A stretch of 64,000 bases of DNA from Candidatus Zixiibacteriota bacterium (GTDB taxonomy: Bacteria; Zixibacteria; MSB-5A5; GN15; JAAZOE01): the NCBI GenBank assembly GCA_036480375.1, contig JAZGGI010000034.1, positions 1 through 64,000 on the forward strand. Reading direction: 5' to 3'. The notes under the pieces were generated by a model. The model was not told the origin of the DNA and did not search any database. It saw nothing but the letters and a program-made list of their open reading frames with translations. The position numbers were made by a program, and so were the translations under genes. Shown one piece after another: positions 26,736-34,370 of the stretch. How positions within the stretch are numbered: position 1 is the stretch's first letter; each line of letters starts with the position of its first letter.

Positions 26736-28265
26736 ATGAATGACGAGTTGAAACCAAAAGGAAGAGCGCCCCTGGGCGCAGGCCTGCCCGAAGCGCCGCC
26801 AGACATTCACGTCGTCGGTGTTGCTCGCCGAATAGATTACCGGCGCCTTGCTTTTATCGCTCTGGGAATAATTCTCTTTACCGCAATATATATGTCACCC
26901 GACTGGCCCAATGCCGTCAGTCCCCAGGGAGAACAATTCGTTTTGTCTCGTGAAGGCAAAGCCGCTTTGGGTTTGTTTTTGCTCGCCGCCACCTGGTGGG
27001 TTTTCGAAGTCATACCTATCGGTATTACCAGTATCGTGATCGGGGTTGTTCAGGCAATCTTTTTGATAAGATCCGCCAAAGTCGCCTTTAAAGATTTTAT
27101 GGACCCGTCGGTTTGGTTTATCATCGGTTCGGTGGTTATAGGGATGGCCTTTACGCGATCCGGCCTGACCAAGAGGATGGCCTACAAAATGCTATTGGTA
27201 GTTGGTGAAAAAACGAGCATGATATACCTGGGCACTTTTGTTATGACGGCCGCTCTGACTTTAATCATGGCCCATACTGCCGTCGCCGCCGCCATCTATC
27301 CGCTGTTGATGGCTATTTACGCTCTATACGACGATAGTAACCGACCTACCAAATTCGGCAAAGGCCTATTCATGGGCATGGCTTTTGTCGCTGGCGCGGG
27401 AAGTATCATCACCCTGTTGGGCGCCGCCCGTGGAGCGGTGGCCATCGGATTTTTTCGCGATATTACCGGCTACGAAATTACCTTTTTCCAGTTAACATAT
27501 TATATGCTTCCCATCGGCGCTCTCATGGTCTTTCTGCTATGGGGATTTTTTATGATATTCCTGAAACCGGAACAAAAAACTATCCCCGGCCTTCGGGAAC
27601 GAGCCGTGAATCTAAATAAGCACTTGGGCAAAATTACCCGTACCGAGAAACTAACACTGGTGATCGTGGGACTGACAATTCTTACTATCAGCGTTCGGAA
27701 ATTTATACCCGGACTTGAAAATGTTGACAAAAGCGCCATTATCCTGACATCCACGGCCCTCTTTTTCCTCTTCAAAATATTAACTATTGATGATCTTGAA
27801 GAAATCCCCTGGAATATCGTGCTGCTGTTTGGCGGAGCTATGAGTATCGGTTTTTGTCTGTGGCAAACCGGAGCCGCCGAATGGCTCGCTATTCAATGGC
27901 TCGTTATCCTTCAGGACTTGGGATGGTTCGCTTTTGTCATAGGCATAGCGTTCTTTGTATTGATAATGACAAATCTAATCATGAACGTCGCCGCCATCGC
28001 TATTACCATGCCGGTCGCCCTGACCGTGGCGCCTTATCTCGGCGTCGCCCCGGAAGTCGTCCTATTCGCTTCCCTGGTAGCGGCCGGAATGCCTTTCTTA
28101 CTTCTCGTTGGAGCCGCACCTAACGCAATCGCCTATGAAAGCAAGCAATTTACCAGCGGAGAATTTTTCAACTATGGTATCCCGGCCAGCATCTTACTAA
28201 TGATTGTCATAGCTCTTTTTGTGAGATTCGTGTGGCCGGCAATGGGAATGCCGGTAACGTTATAG
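26736..28265 (+). CDS. DASS/SLC13-family anion:sodium symporter
   Basis: This is a 509-residue transporter with about 12 hydrophobic segments. The family pattern is clear: LFLLAATWWVFEVIPIGITS, a re-entrant-type region around AHTAVAAAIYPL, and a second half with VLLFGGAMSIGF, LIMTNLIMNVAAIAITMPVA and GAAPNAIAYES. DASS carriers take up di- or tricarboxylates or sulfate with sodium; the substrate is not evident here. AGGAG precedes the ATG. A strong terminator follows at 28292. The adjacent CBS protein probably belongs to the same unit. Confidence 0.88.
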   Translation: MNDELKPKGRAPLGAGLPEAPPDIHVVGVARRIDYRRLAFIALGIILFTAIYMSPDWPNAVSPQGEQFVLSREGKAALGLFLLAATWWVFEVIPIGITSIVIGVVQAIFLIRSAKVAFKDFMDPSVWFIIGSVVIGMAFTRSGLTKRMAYKMLLVVGEKTSMIYLGTFVMTAALTLIMAHTAVAAAIYPLLMAIYALYDDSNRPTKFGKGLFMGMAFVAGAGSIITLLGAARGAVAIGFFRDITGYEITFFQLTYYMLPIGALMVFLLWGFFMIFLKPEQKTIPGLRERAVNLNKHLGKITRTEKLTLVIVGLTILTISVRKFIPGLENVDKSAIILTSTALFFLFKILTIDDLEEIPWNIVLLFGGAMSIGFCLWQTGAAEWLAIQWLVILQDLGWFAFVIGIAFFVLIMTNLIMNVAAIAITMPVALTVAPYLGVAPEVVLFASLVAAGMPFLLLVGAAPNAIAYESKQFTSGEFFNYGIPASILLMIVIALFVRFVWPAMGMPVTL

Positions 28266-28291
28266 GCGCATTAGTTAAAGCAATACTTAAG

Positions 28292-28314
28292 GGTCGGCCA
28301 TACCGACCTTTTTT
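28292..28314 (+). terminator. rho-independent terminator
   Basis: GGTCGG and CCGACC form a 6-bp stem over CCATA and are followed by six T. It closes the CBS-transporter unit. Confidence 0.85.
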
Positions 28315-28374
28315 AATGCTTGATATAGAGCTCATATCTATTTTAATTATTGATAGTGATAGCGGGGATATCAA

Positions 28375-29682
28375 ATGGATTTTATAAAATCATACTTCAA
28401 ATTCGATGAGCTCGAAACCAATTACAAAAATGAAATCATCGGCGGGGCAACGACATTTATTACAATGGCCTATATTATTATCGTTAATCCCAAAATTCTC
28501 GAGGCAGCCGGTATCCCTTTTGGCCCCTCAATGGTGGCTACGATCCTCAGCGCATGTCTGGGAACTCTGGCGATGGGCGTCTATGCACGGCGGCCGTTTG
28601 CGATCGCTCCCTATATGGGTGAAAACGCCTTTATCGCCATTACCGTCGTAAACATTCTCGGTTATAGTTGGCAGACCGCCCTCGGGGCCGTATTTATTGG
28701 CGGCGTTATCTTCACTTTGTTAAGTATCCTTGGAATTAGAGGCTGGTTAGCTCGCTCTATTCCCAATTCATTAAAAATCTCTTTTGCGGTGGGAATTGGG
28801 CTTTTCCTCACTTTCATAGGCCTTAACCAAACCGGTATCGTGACTTTGGGCGTTCAGGGCGCACCGGTTCATGTTGGTGATTTATCCACGATATCGATTC
28901 TTCTGGCCATTATCGCGTTTCTATTAATCGGCTTTTTATCCCTGCACAGAATACCCGGTGCGATGCTGATAGGCATTATTCTTGTGTCGGTCGCCGCTTT
29001 TAGCCTGGATATTGCCGAACTCCCGGATACCTGGATAAGCATGCCCCCCAGCCTTGAACCGATATTCCTGAAACTTGACATTACCGGGGCTTTACAATGG
29101 GGATTCTTTTCAGTAATCCTGACTATAGTCGTGATGGATTTCGTTGACACTACCGGAACATTGTTGGGCTTGGCGTATAAATCGAATCTTCTCGATGAGA
29201 AAGGAAATCTGCCGGAAATTGAAAAACCGATGATATGCGATTCACTGGCTACCGTTACCGGTTCATTACTGGGAACTACCACGACCGGCACGTTTCTTGA
29301 GTCGGCCAGCGGAATCGAAGCCGGAGGCCGTTCGGGATTCGCATCGGTAATCACGGCCATGCTGTTTTTATCGGCATTGTTTTTCGCTCCCCTATTCACC
29401 GCAATTCCACCCTGCGCCTATGGAGCGGCTTTAATATTTGTCGGACTCTTAATGCTCACTCCGGTTACGAGACTTCCGGTAAATGATCTTAGCGAACTCA
29501 TCCCGGCTTTTTGTGTAATTGCGCTCATGAGCTTCACTTTTAACCTTGGAATCGGTATTACGGCTGGATTTGTGGCCTATCCGCTCGTGAAGATTCTCGC
29601 CGGGAAATTCCGCGATATCAAACCGGGCATGTGGATTCTCGGCGCGATTTCACTCTTATTTTATATAATGTATCCCTATTGA
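28375..29682 (+). CDS. AzgA/PbuG-type purine permease
   Basis: This 435-residue NCS2-family membrane transporter probably takes up hypoxanthine, guanine or adenine with protons. The N-terminus LETNYKNEIIGGATTFITMA, the motif RPFAIAPYMGENAF and the second-half MDFVDTTGTLLGLA and TGTFLESASGIEAGGRSG are diagnostic of the AzgA subgroup. Length and helix count are normal. It has no close partner gene. The 109-bp leader is too short for a purine riboswitch after the upstream terminator, and I see none. Confidence 0.9.
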   Translation: MDFIKSYFKFDELETNYKNEIIGGATTFITMAYIIIVNPKILEAAGIPFGPSMVATILSACLGTLAMGVYARRPFAIAPYMGENAFIAITVVNILGYSWQTALGAVFIGGVIFTLLSILGIRGWLARSIPNSLKISFAVGIGLFLTFIGLNQTGIVTLGVQGAPVHVGDLSTISILLAIIAFLLIGFLSLHRIPGAMLIGIILVSVAAFSLDIAELPDTWISMPPSLEPIFLKLDITGALQWGFFSVILTIVVMDFVDTTGTLLGLAYKSNLLDEKGNLPEIEKPMICDSLATVTGSLLGTTTTGTFLESASGIEAGGRSGFASVITAMLFLSALFFAPLFTAIPPCAYGAALIFVGLLMLTPVTRLPVNDLSELIPAFCVIALMSFTFNLGIGITAGFVAYPLVKILAGKFRDIKPGMWILGAISLLFYIMYPY

Positions 29683-29743
29683 GAGAAATATCGTAAGCTC
29701 TTATTCCCCTCGTAGATATGCCCGATTGAAGAATATTTTTATC

Positions 29744-29771
29744 TTGCTAAAGAGAACTAAAATAGTATATT
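29744..29771 (+). promoter_or_regulatory. candidate sigma-70-type promoter
   Basis: TTGCTA (29744-29749) and TATATT (29766-29771) are separated by 16 bp, about 80 bp upstream of the UGA-containing thioredoxin-like gene. The match is by eye. Confidence 0.4.
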
Positions 29772-29851
29772 ATCCGCATAAAAAGAGATCAGGCCGGCCC
29801 AAATTAAGGGCCGTAATAGAAATTGAGCAAATACTTTTCGGAGATTAAATC

Positions 29852-31225
29852 ATGGCAAGAACATTCATTATCGCGATGTTCTCATTTTTTCTTGTCTGTG
29901 GAGGCGTGATTGCCGATGACTCCCGGTATGCCTCAGAAGTTTCTTACAACGAAACCAGGGATAAATCAACAGAAGTGCTTATTGCCAAAGATTCGCCGTC
30001 AAAAAAATCACTCAGCGCAGATTATGAAGGTACTCTTCGAGTTTATATAGTTGAACCGATTTCGCGCTGGAGAGACTACAATTACACATCATATAATTAT
30101 GGATTTCTCGGTTTTGCCATTTTTGATACGATATCAATGCCGTATCAAAGCAGTCTTACGGATACCATTGTGTGGAACGGAGCCTTACGCGGATATGGCG
30201 ATATATTTTATGCCAATATTAAGGTCGTGGCCGCTGTATTTAATGATAGCGGCGTTTTCAAAAATTCTGATCCTCAAACTGGCTATGGCCCGTTTAACGC
30301 CTTTTACGCCGATGCCGTTACGGGCGCCTATCCCGGTCAAACAGGAACAGATGGACCAAGTGGCAGCTATTCACACTCCGTCCTTGTCGAAGAGGGTACG
30401 GCCACCACGTGACCGACCTGCCCCTACGCTCGTGCAGCGTTACAGAATATAGAATCCGCTGGATATTATATCTATCACGTAGCTTTCGTCGTGAACAAGA
30501 ACAGTGCCGCCAGCAATTACATGAATGGTCTGTATAATCTTTATTGGACACCGACTATTTTCTTTGACGGGGGGCATGATTTTGTTGTCGGGACAAGCCA
30601 GTCAGCAATGCAATCTGATATTAACACAGCCGGTCAGCGAGAAGTTAATGACATCGATCTTTCGGTCAGTCTTGAGTGGCTTGGGGAATCGAATCTTGAA
30701 ATAATTGTCTCCGTTACCAACAACCAGTTCATTAACCAGACACCGGAAAGACCGATGGATATAACCGGACCGGACATCGGAATTACTTACGGAACTTATG
30801 ATATAGCAGCCCAGACATCCGATCCTGACGGGCAGGATCTTTGGTATAAGTTTGACTGGGGCGACGGCAACGTTTCCGATTGGACGGGGCCGGTAGCATC
30901 GGGTCAACAGGCGAACGGGGCTCACGCCTGGAATATGGCCGGGAGTTATAATTATCGTATCAAAGCTAAAGATGAAATGGATGCCGAGAGTTATTGGTCG
31001 CCGAATCAACAAATAACCGTTTACAATCGTGGTGACGCCAACAGTGATGACGGCGTGAGCGTTGGAGACGTTGTTTATATAATCAATCATGTCTTCAAAG
31101 GCGGTCCTCCCAGCGATCCCGAGGGAAGGGCCGACACGAATTGCGATAATAGTGTTAATGTGGGAGACGCGGTCTTTTTGATAAATCATATATTCAGACA
31201 AGGCGACCCGCCTCATTGTTTATAA
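29852..31225 (+). CDS. secreted thioredoxin-fold dockerin protein with in-frame UGA (candidate selenoprotein)
   Basis: Reading through the UGA at 30410-30412 gives one 457-residue protein. It has a signal peptide (FSFFLVCGGVIA), an N-terminal beta region, and a thioredoxin-like part where EEGTATT is followed by U187-P-T-C190-PYARAAL. The cis-proline segment TPTIFFDGG follows about 50 residues later, then an Ig/PKD-like stretch (WYKFDWGDGN) and two dockerin-like repeats (GDANSDDGVSVGDVVYIINH; NCDNSVNVGDAVFLINH). The UGA falls exactly on the first cysteine of the expected CxxC, and the frame stays open for 271 codons after it. A small hairpin follows at a distance suited to a bacterial SECIS. 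The alternative is a nonsense mutation from TGC to TGA. The start has GGAGA 6-7 bp upstream. The product would be a periplasmic or surface oxidoreductase. Confidence 0.75.
30413..30445 (+). promoter_or_regulatory. candidate bacterial SECIS hairpin
   Basis: After the UGA, ACGCT (30426-30430) pairs with AGCGT (30436-30440) around the loop CGTGC. CTG (30418-30420) and CAG (30443-30445) can extend the stem across an internal loop. The apical loop starts 18 nt after UGA and has G as its second base, as the usual bacterial SECIS description asks. The stem is short, and a competing CTGC/GCAG pairing exists. Confidence 0.45.
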
Positions 31226-31244
31226 AAAAAATCTGTTTTTCTAT

Positions 31245-31281
31245 TCAGGGATTGGTGTCGAGCCAATCCCTGATTCTTTTT
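31245..31281 (+). terminator. rho-independent terminator
   Basis: TCAGGGATTGG (31245-31255) pairs with CCAATCCCTGA (31263-31273) over 7 nt and is followed by TTCTTTTT. It shows that transcription runs through the whole UGA-containing gene. Confidence 0.9.
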
Positions 31282-31358
31282 GGAACAGGTATTGCCAAAA
31301 CCGCAGGCATTGGATACGTTAACGAAGCAAAAATGAATTATTGACGCGGGATGTTTTA

Positions 31359-31781
31359 ATGAAGTCGTTTTTGATAGTTATCATGGTAACTGGCCTAATT
31401 CAAATGGGAATCCCGATATATGCCGAAGATACAGTGGAAACGCTTTATATGGATTATGTCGATTTTGACGGTGATGGAATAAACGATAATATCCGAGACA
31501 ATGACGGAAACGGCATCCCGGATGATTTTGAAAGGAAGAGCTCTGAAAACAAAATTGCCCCGAGCATTCTTGGCCAATCATTAAATCAATCCCTAAATAA
31601 TAATGCCTCCATTGATTTGTACTTAAATAATCGTGAAGCTTTTGGCGCCCGCGAATTTCATGTCCTGTGCCATTCCAGTCATCGAGTAGGATTCACATCC
31701 GGTCAGGGATTCGGAGTCGGTAACGGTATTGGACTGGGTAACATTGCCAGCGGCTGCGCGGGAGGCGTATGCGGTATTTAG
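31359..31781 (+). CDS. small secreted calcium-repeat protein, glycine-rich C-terminus
   Basis: This 140-residue exported protein has a signal peptide ending near IPIYA. An acidic calcium-binding-type segment lies at about 34-57 (DFDGDGINDNIRDNDGNGIP), like thrombospondin type-3 or EF-hand-like loops. A polar asparagine-rich linker follows, then a glycine-rich tail with two cysteines (GLGNIASGCAGGVCGI). The ATG at 31359 is chosen because it directly precedes the signal sequence and has GGGATG upstream. Its last 13 bases overlap the start of the barrel gene, and its GCGGGAGGCGT codons supply that gene's ribosome site. The function is unknown; it may ride on or through the barrel. Confidence 0.7.
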   Translation: MKSFLIVIMVTGLIQMGIPIYAEDTVETLYMDYVDFDGDGINDNIRDNDGNGIPDDFERKSSENKIAPSILGQSLNQSLNNNASIDLYLNNREAFGAREFHVLCHSSHRVGFTSGQGFGVGNGIGLGNIASGCAGGVCGI

Positions 31782-32962
31782 CATCAATTCTCCCCGCTCT
31801 GCTTTCGATTTTTGTTTTTTTTCCTCTGGCTGTTCAGGCGCGAATTTCGTTCGATTTTTCCGCCAGTACCAAATCAAGCAGTAATCTGCTTCAGGACAGC
31901 AGTACGACCTACGATGCTTTTTCAATAACTTCCGCGACAGTTGAATATATTCCTCTTCCCTCACTGAAAGTATCTATTTCGGGAAGGCAAACTTATTACC
32001 GGGAAACAATTGGTCTGAGTAATATTTTTGGCAGAATTAACGTCACATACATTCCCCTATCTGAAAAATCACGATTTTCCCTTTACCTTAACGCCAACAT
32101 AAACGGACGAAAATATCATAATGATTTTAGTGGAGTCGATAATAATTTTGGCGGGGCAGTATTAATCGCAGGCTATCAGCTCAATCCCCGCCTCTATATT
32201 CGAGGCGGAATATCTTATCGCTCCACCGTTTATATCAATACCGACAGCGATTACAAGCGTGATCTTGATTTTATTCTGGGATTGAACGCTATTCTTCCGG
32301 GACAAACCAGTTTTGATTTTGAGGCGGGGTTCGGACGGACCAATTATTCTTTTAAAGACGCCAATTTAACAGGAGACGGATGGCCGTTATCCCGACCCGA
32401 TTTGCCCGAGCCTATTCCCTATGATGATATGTGGATAAAAGACATACCGGATACCAAAGACAACCTGTGGTTGTTGTATTTTTCGCCTCGCCTATCCCGT
32501 TCGCTCGGCAAGAAAAACGGCGTAAGTATAACTTACACTGCTCAGAATTTCCAAAATTACCGGGGCGGATTCCTGTGGGATATTTCAACCGGATACTTAT
32601 CTCCCTGGGCTACCGTCTGGGAAGGTCAAAGCGTGTTGGTTAATATTAAATCGTTTGCGATACGCAGACTAATTATAAACACCGGTTACGGCTATTGGAA
32701 TAAACAATTCCTGACTACTTCCAATCGTTACAACGAACAGGGTGATGATCGAACCTATTGGGAAGTACGAACCGAAGACAAACATCGAGAGGATATCGTC
32801 AATCGTTTCTTTTTTAGCGTTCAGTTACCGGTCAAATTAAACCATGAATATTTAATCGAACCGGTATTCAATATTGAACATTCCAATAATAACTCGAATA
32901 AACTCCTTTACGATTTCAATGATTATTCAATAACGACCGGCGTGTCATTAAGATTTAAGTAG
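31769..32962 (+). CDS. outer-membrane beta-barrel protein
   Basis: This 397-residue protein has a signal peptide (ILPALLSIFVFFPLAVQA). Alternating hydrophobic and polar strands run through the rest, for example FDFSASTKSSSNL, KVSISGRQTYYRE, RFSLYLNANING and LYIRGGISYRS. It ends in phenylalanine-X (TTGVSLRFK), as barrel proteins do. I cannot name a family. Overlap with the preceding calcium-repeat gene suggests the two products work together at the cell surface. It converges on gatD with a 25-bp gap and no evident terminator. Confidence 0.75.
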   Translation: MRYLASILPALLSIFVFFPLAVQARISFDFSASTKSSSNLLQDSSTTYDAFSITSATVEYIPLPSLKVSISGRQTYYRETIGLSNIFGRINVTYIPLSEKSRFSLYLNANINGRKYHNDFSGVDNNFGGAVLIAGYQLNPRLYIRGGISYRSTVYINTDSDYKRDLDFILGLNAILPGQTSFDFEAGFGRTNYSFKDANLTGDGWPLSRPDLPEPIPYDDMWIKDIPDTKDNLWLLYFSPRLSRSLGKKNGVSITYTAQNFQNYRGGFLWDISTGYLSPWATVWEGQSVLVNIKSFAIRRLIINTGYGYWNKQFLTTSNRYNEQGDDRTYWEVRTEDKHREDIVNRFFFSVQLPVKLNHEYLIEPVFNIEHSNNNSNKLLYDFNDYSITTGVSLRFK

Positions 32963-32987
32963 TTTTTCTCAGGCCGAATAAATTTCA

Positions 32988-34370
32988 CTAACGAATATTC
33001 GACTTCAAAAAATCTCGTATTTCCGGGGTACCACCCTGGTATATTAAATAACCGTCATAAGGTTCCCGCTCGGTGATATCTCCGCAAATAGGCGATAACA
33101 TGATTTTTTTAACTTCTTCCAGATCATCGGTTTGCCCCATGGCCCAGCCAAGTTTGATATACGCTACTTCAGGAAGCATATTTTCGGTAGGAATTATTCC
33201 CTTACTCATCAGGTCGCGTCCGGTGTCATAAACGAACATATGGACATAACCCCACAGCGTCTGCACTGTCATATAAATCGCGACGCCGGCTTTGGTAGCC
33301 CGCTCAATTGCCGGATAAACCGGCTTATTGACATGCCCTAATCCGGTCCCGGCAATAACGATCCCCTTATAACCGTTATCCACCAGGGAATCAATTATAT
33401 CGGGATGCATGTTGGGATAATAATAAACCATCGTTACGCGCTCTTCAAAAACCGGCATGACGTTAACATTTCTGTCTTTTCTTCTGCGATTATAATCATT
33501 GCGAATAGGTGTTATTTTATCGCGATCGACTGTTGCGATAGGAATATCGCCAATCGTTCTGAATGTAGAACGATAAGATGAATGCATTTTCCGAACGCGC
33601 GTTCCTCGATGCAATAGTCCGTATTGATCCGAAGTTGGTCCGAACATACTAACGACCACCTCGGCAATATCCGATTCTCCGGCGGTTTTGGCGGCGTGCA
33701 TTAAATTCAAAGCGGCATCCGAAGACGGCCGGTCGGATGAGCGTTGAGAACCCACCAAAACAATCGGGACCGGTGAATTTTGTACCATATATGACAGGGC
33801 CGCCGCAGTATGATGCATGGTATCGGTGCCGTGACCGACAACAATTCCGTCAATGCCGTTTTCAATCTCTTTACCGATGGCTTTGGCCAGAGCGATATAC
33901 TGCCTGGATCCCATATTTTCGCTGAATACGGCAAATAACTTCTCGGTGCTCAAATTACAAATATCAGCCAGCTCCGGAACGGCTCCGTACAATTCGCCCG
34001 GAGAAAAGGCCGGAATCACCGCCCCGGTCCGATAATCAAGCCTCGACGCAATCGTCCCGCCGGTTCCGAAAAGCTTTACTTTTGGCTTGCCTTCGCTATA
34101 CGGAAATTCCTTTTCCGGAATTTTATAATGAGCTTCCTTGTATCCCGTCTCCCGCATGGTTTTTATTGTATCTACCGAAATCCCGACATTATATCCGGTC
34201 GCCAGTTTCAAAACGATATGCCGATCATCATCATTTTCCGCCCGGGGCAATATTATTCCCGAAAAATTTCCCCGAGTAGTCTCAATCGTAGCCTCTCCCC
34301 AAACTCGCATATTGAATTTTTTCAATGCCTCCAGAGCCGCGCCTTTGTATCCTTTGAATATATCACTCAT
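32988..34370 (-). CDS. gatD: Glu-tRNA(Gln) amidotransferase subunit D
   Basis: This 460-residue asparaginase-like subunit releases ammonia from glutamine or asparagine for GatE. A GatD N-terminal domain (about 1-90, VWGEATIETTRGNFSGIILP) precedes the amidohydrolase. The nucleophile is T106 in FGTGGTIAS, and T182-D183 are in GHGTDTM. K261 in RKMHSS corresponds to the catalytic lysine, and GSQRSSDRPSSDAALN is present. The N-terminal domain separates GatD from ordinary L-asparaginases. The ATG at 34370 follows AAGGAG and overlaps the gatE stop (ATGA). GatDE is known mainly from Archaea, so its presence among bacterial genes suggests transfer. Confidence 0.9.
   Translation of the reverse strand: MSDIFKGYKGAALEALKKFNMRVWGEATIETTRGNFSGIILPRAENDDDRHIVLKLATGYNVGISVDTIKTMRETGYKEAHYKIPEKEFPYSEGKPKVKLFGTGGTIASRLDYRTGAVIPAFSPGELYGAVPELADICNLSTEKLFAVFSENMGSRQYIALAKAIGKEIENGIDGIVVGHGTDTMHHTAAALSYMVQNSPVPIVLVGSQRSSDRPSSDAALNLMHAAKTAGESDIAEVVVSMFGPTSDQYGLLHRGTRVRKMHSSYRSTFRTIGDIPIATVDRDKITPIRNDYNRRRKDRNVNVMPVFEERVTMVYYYPNMHPDIIDSLVDNGYKGIVIAGTGLGHVNKPVYPAIERATKAGVAIYMTVQTLWGYVHMFVYDTGRDLMSKGIIPTENMLPEVAYIKLGWAMGQTDDLEEVKKIMLSPICGDITEREPYDGYLIYQGGTPEIRDFLKSNIR

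Noticed and set aside
28266-28374. Purine riboswitch before the AzgA-type permease
   Set aside because: After the upstream terminator only about 60 bp remain, which is too short for the aptamer, and the conserved loops are not seen.
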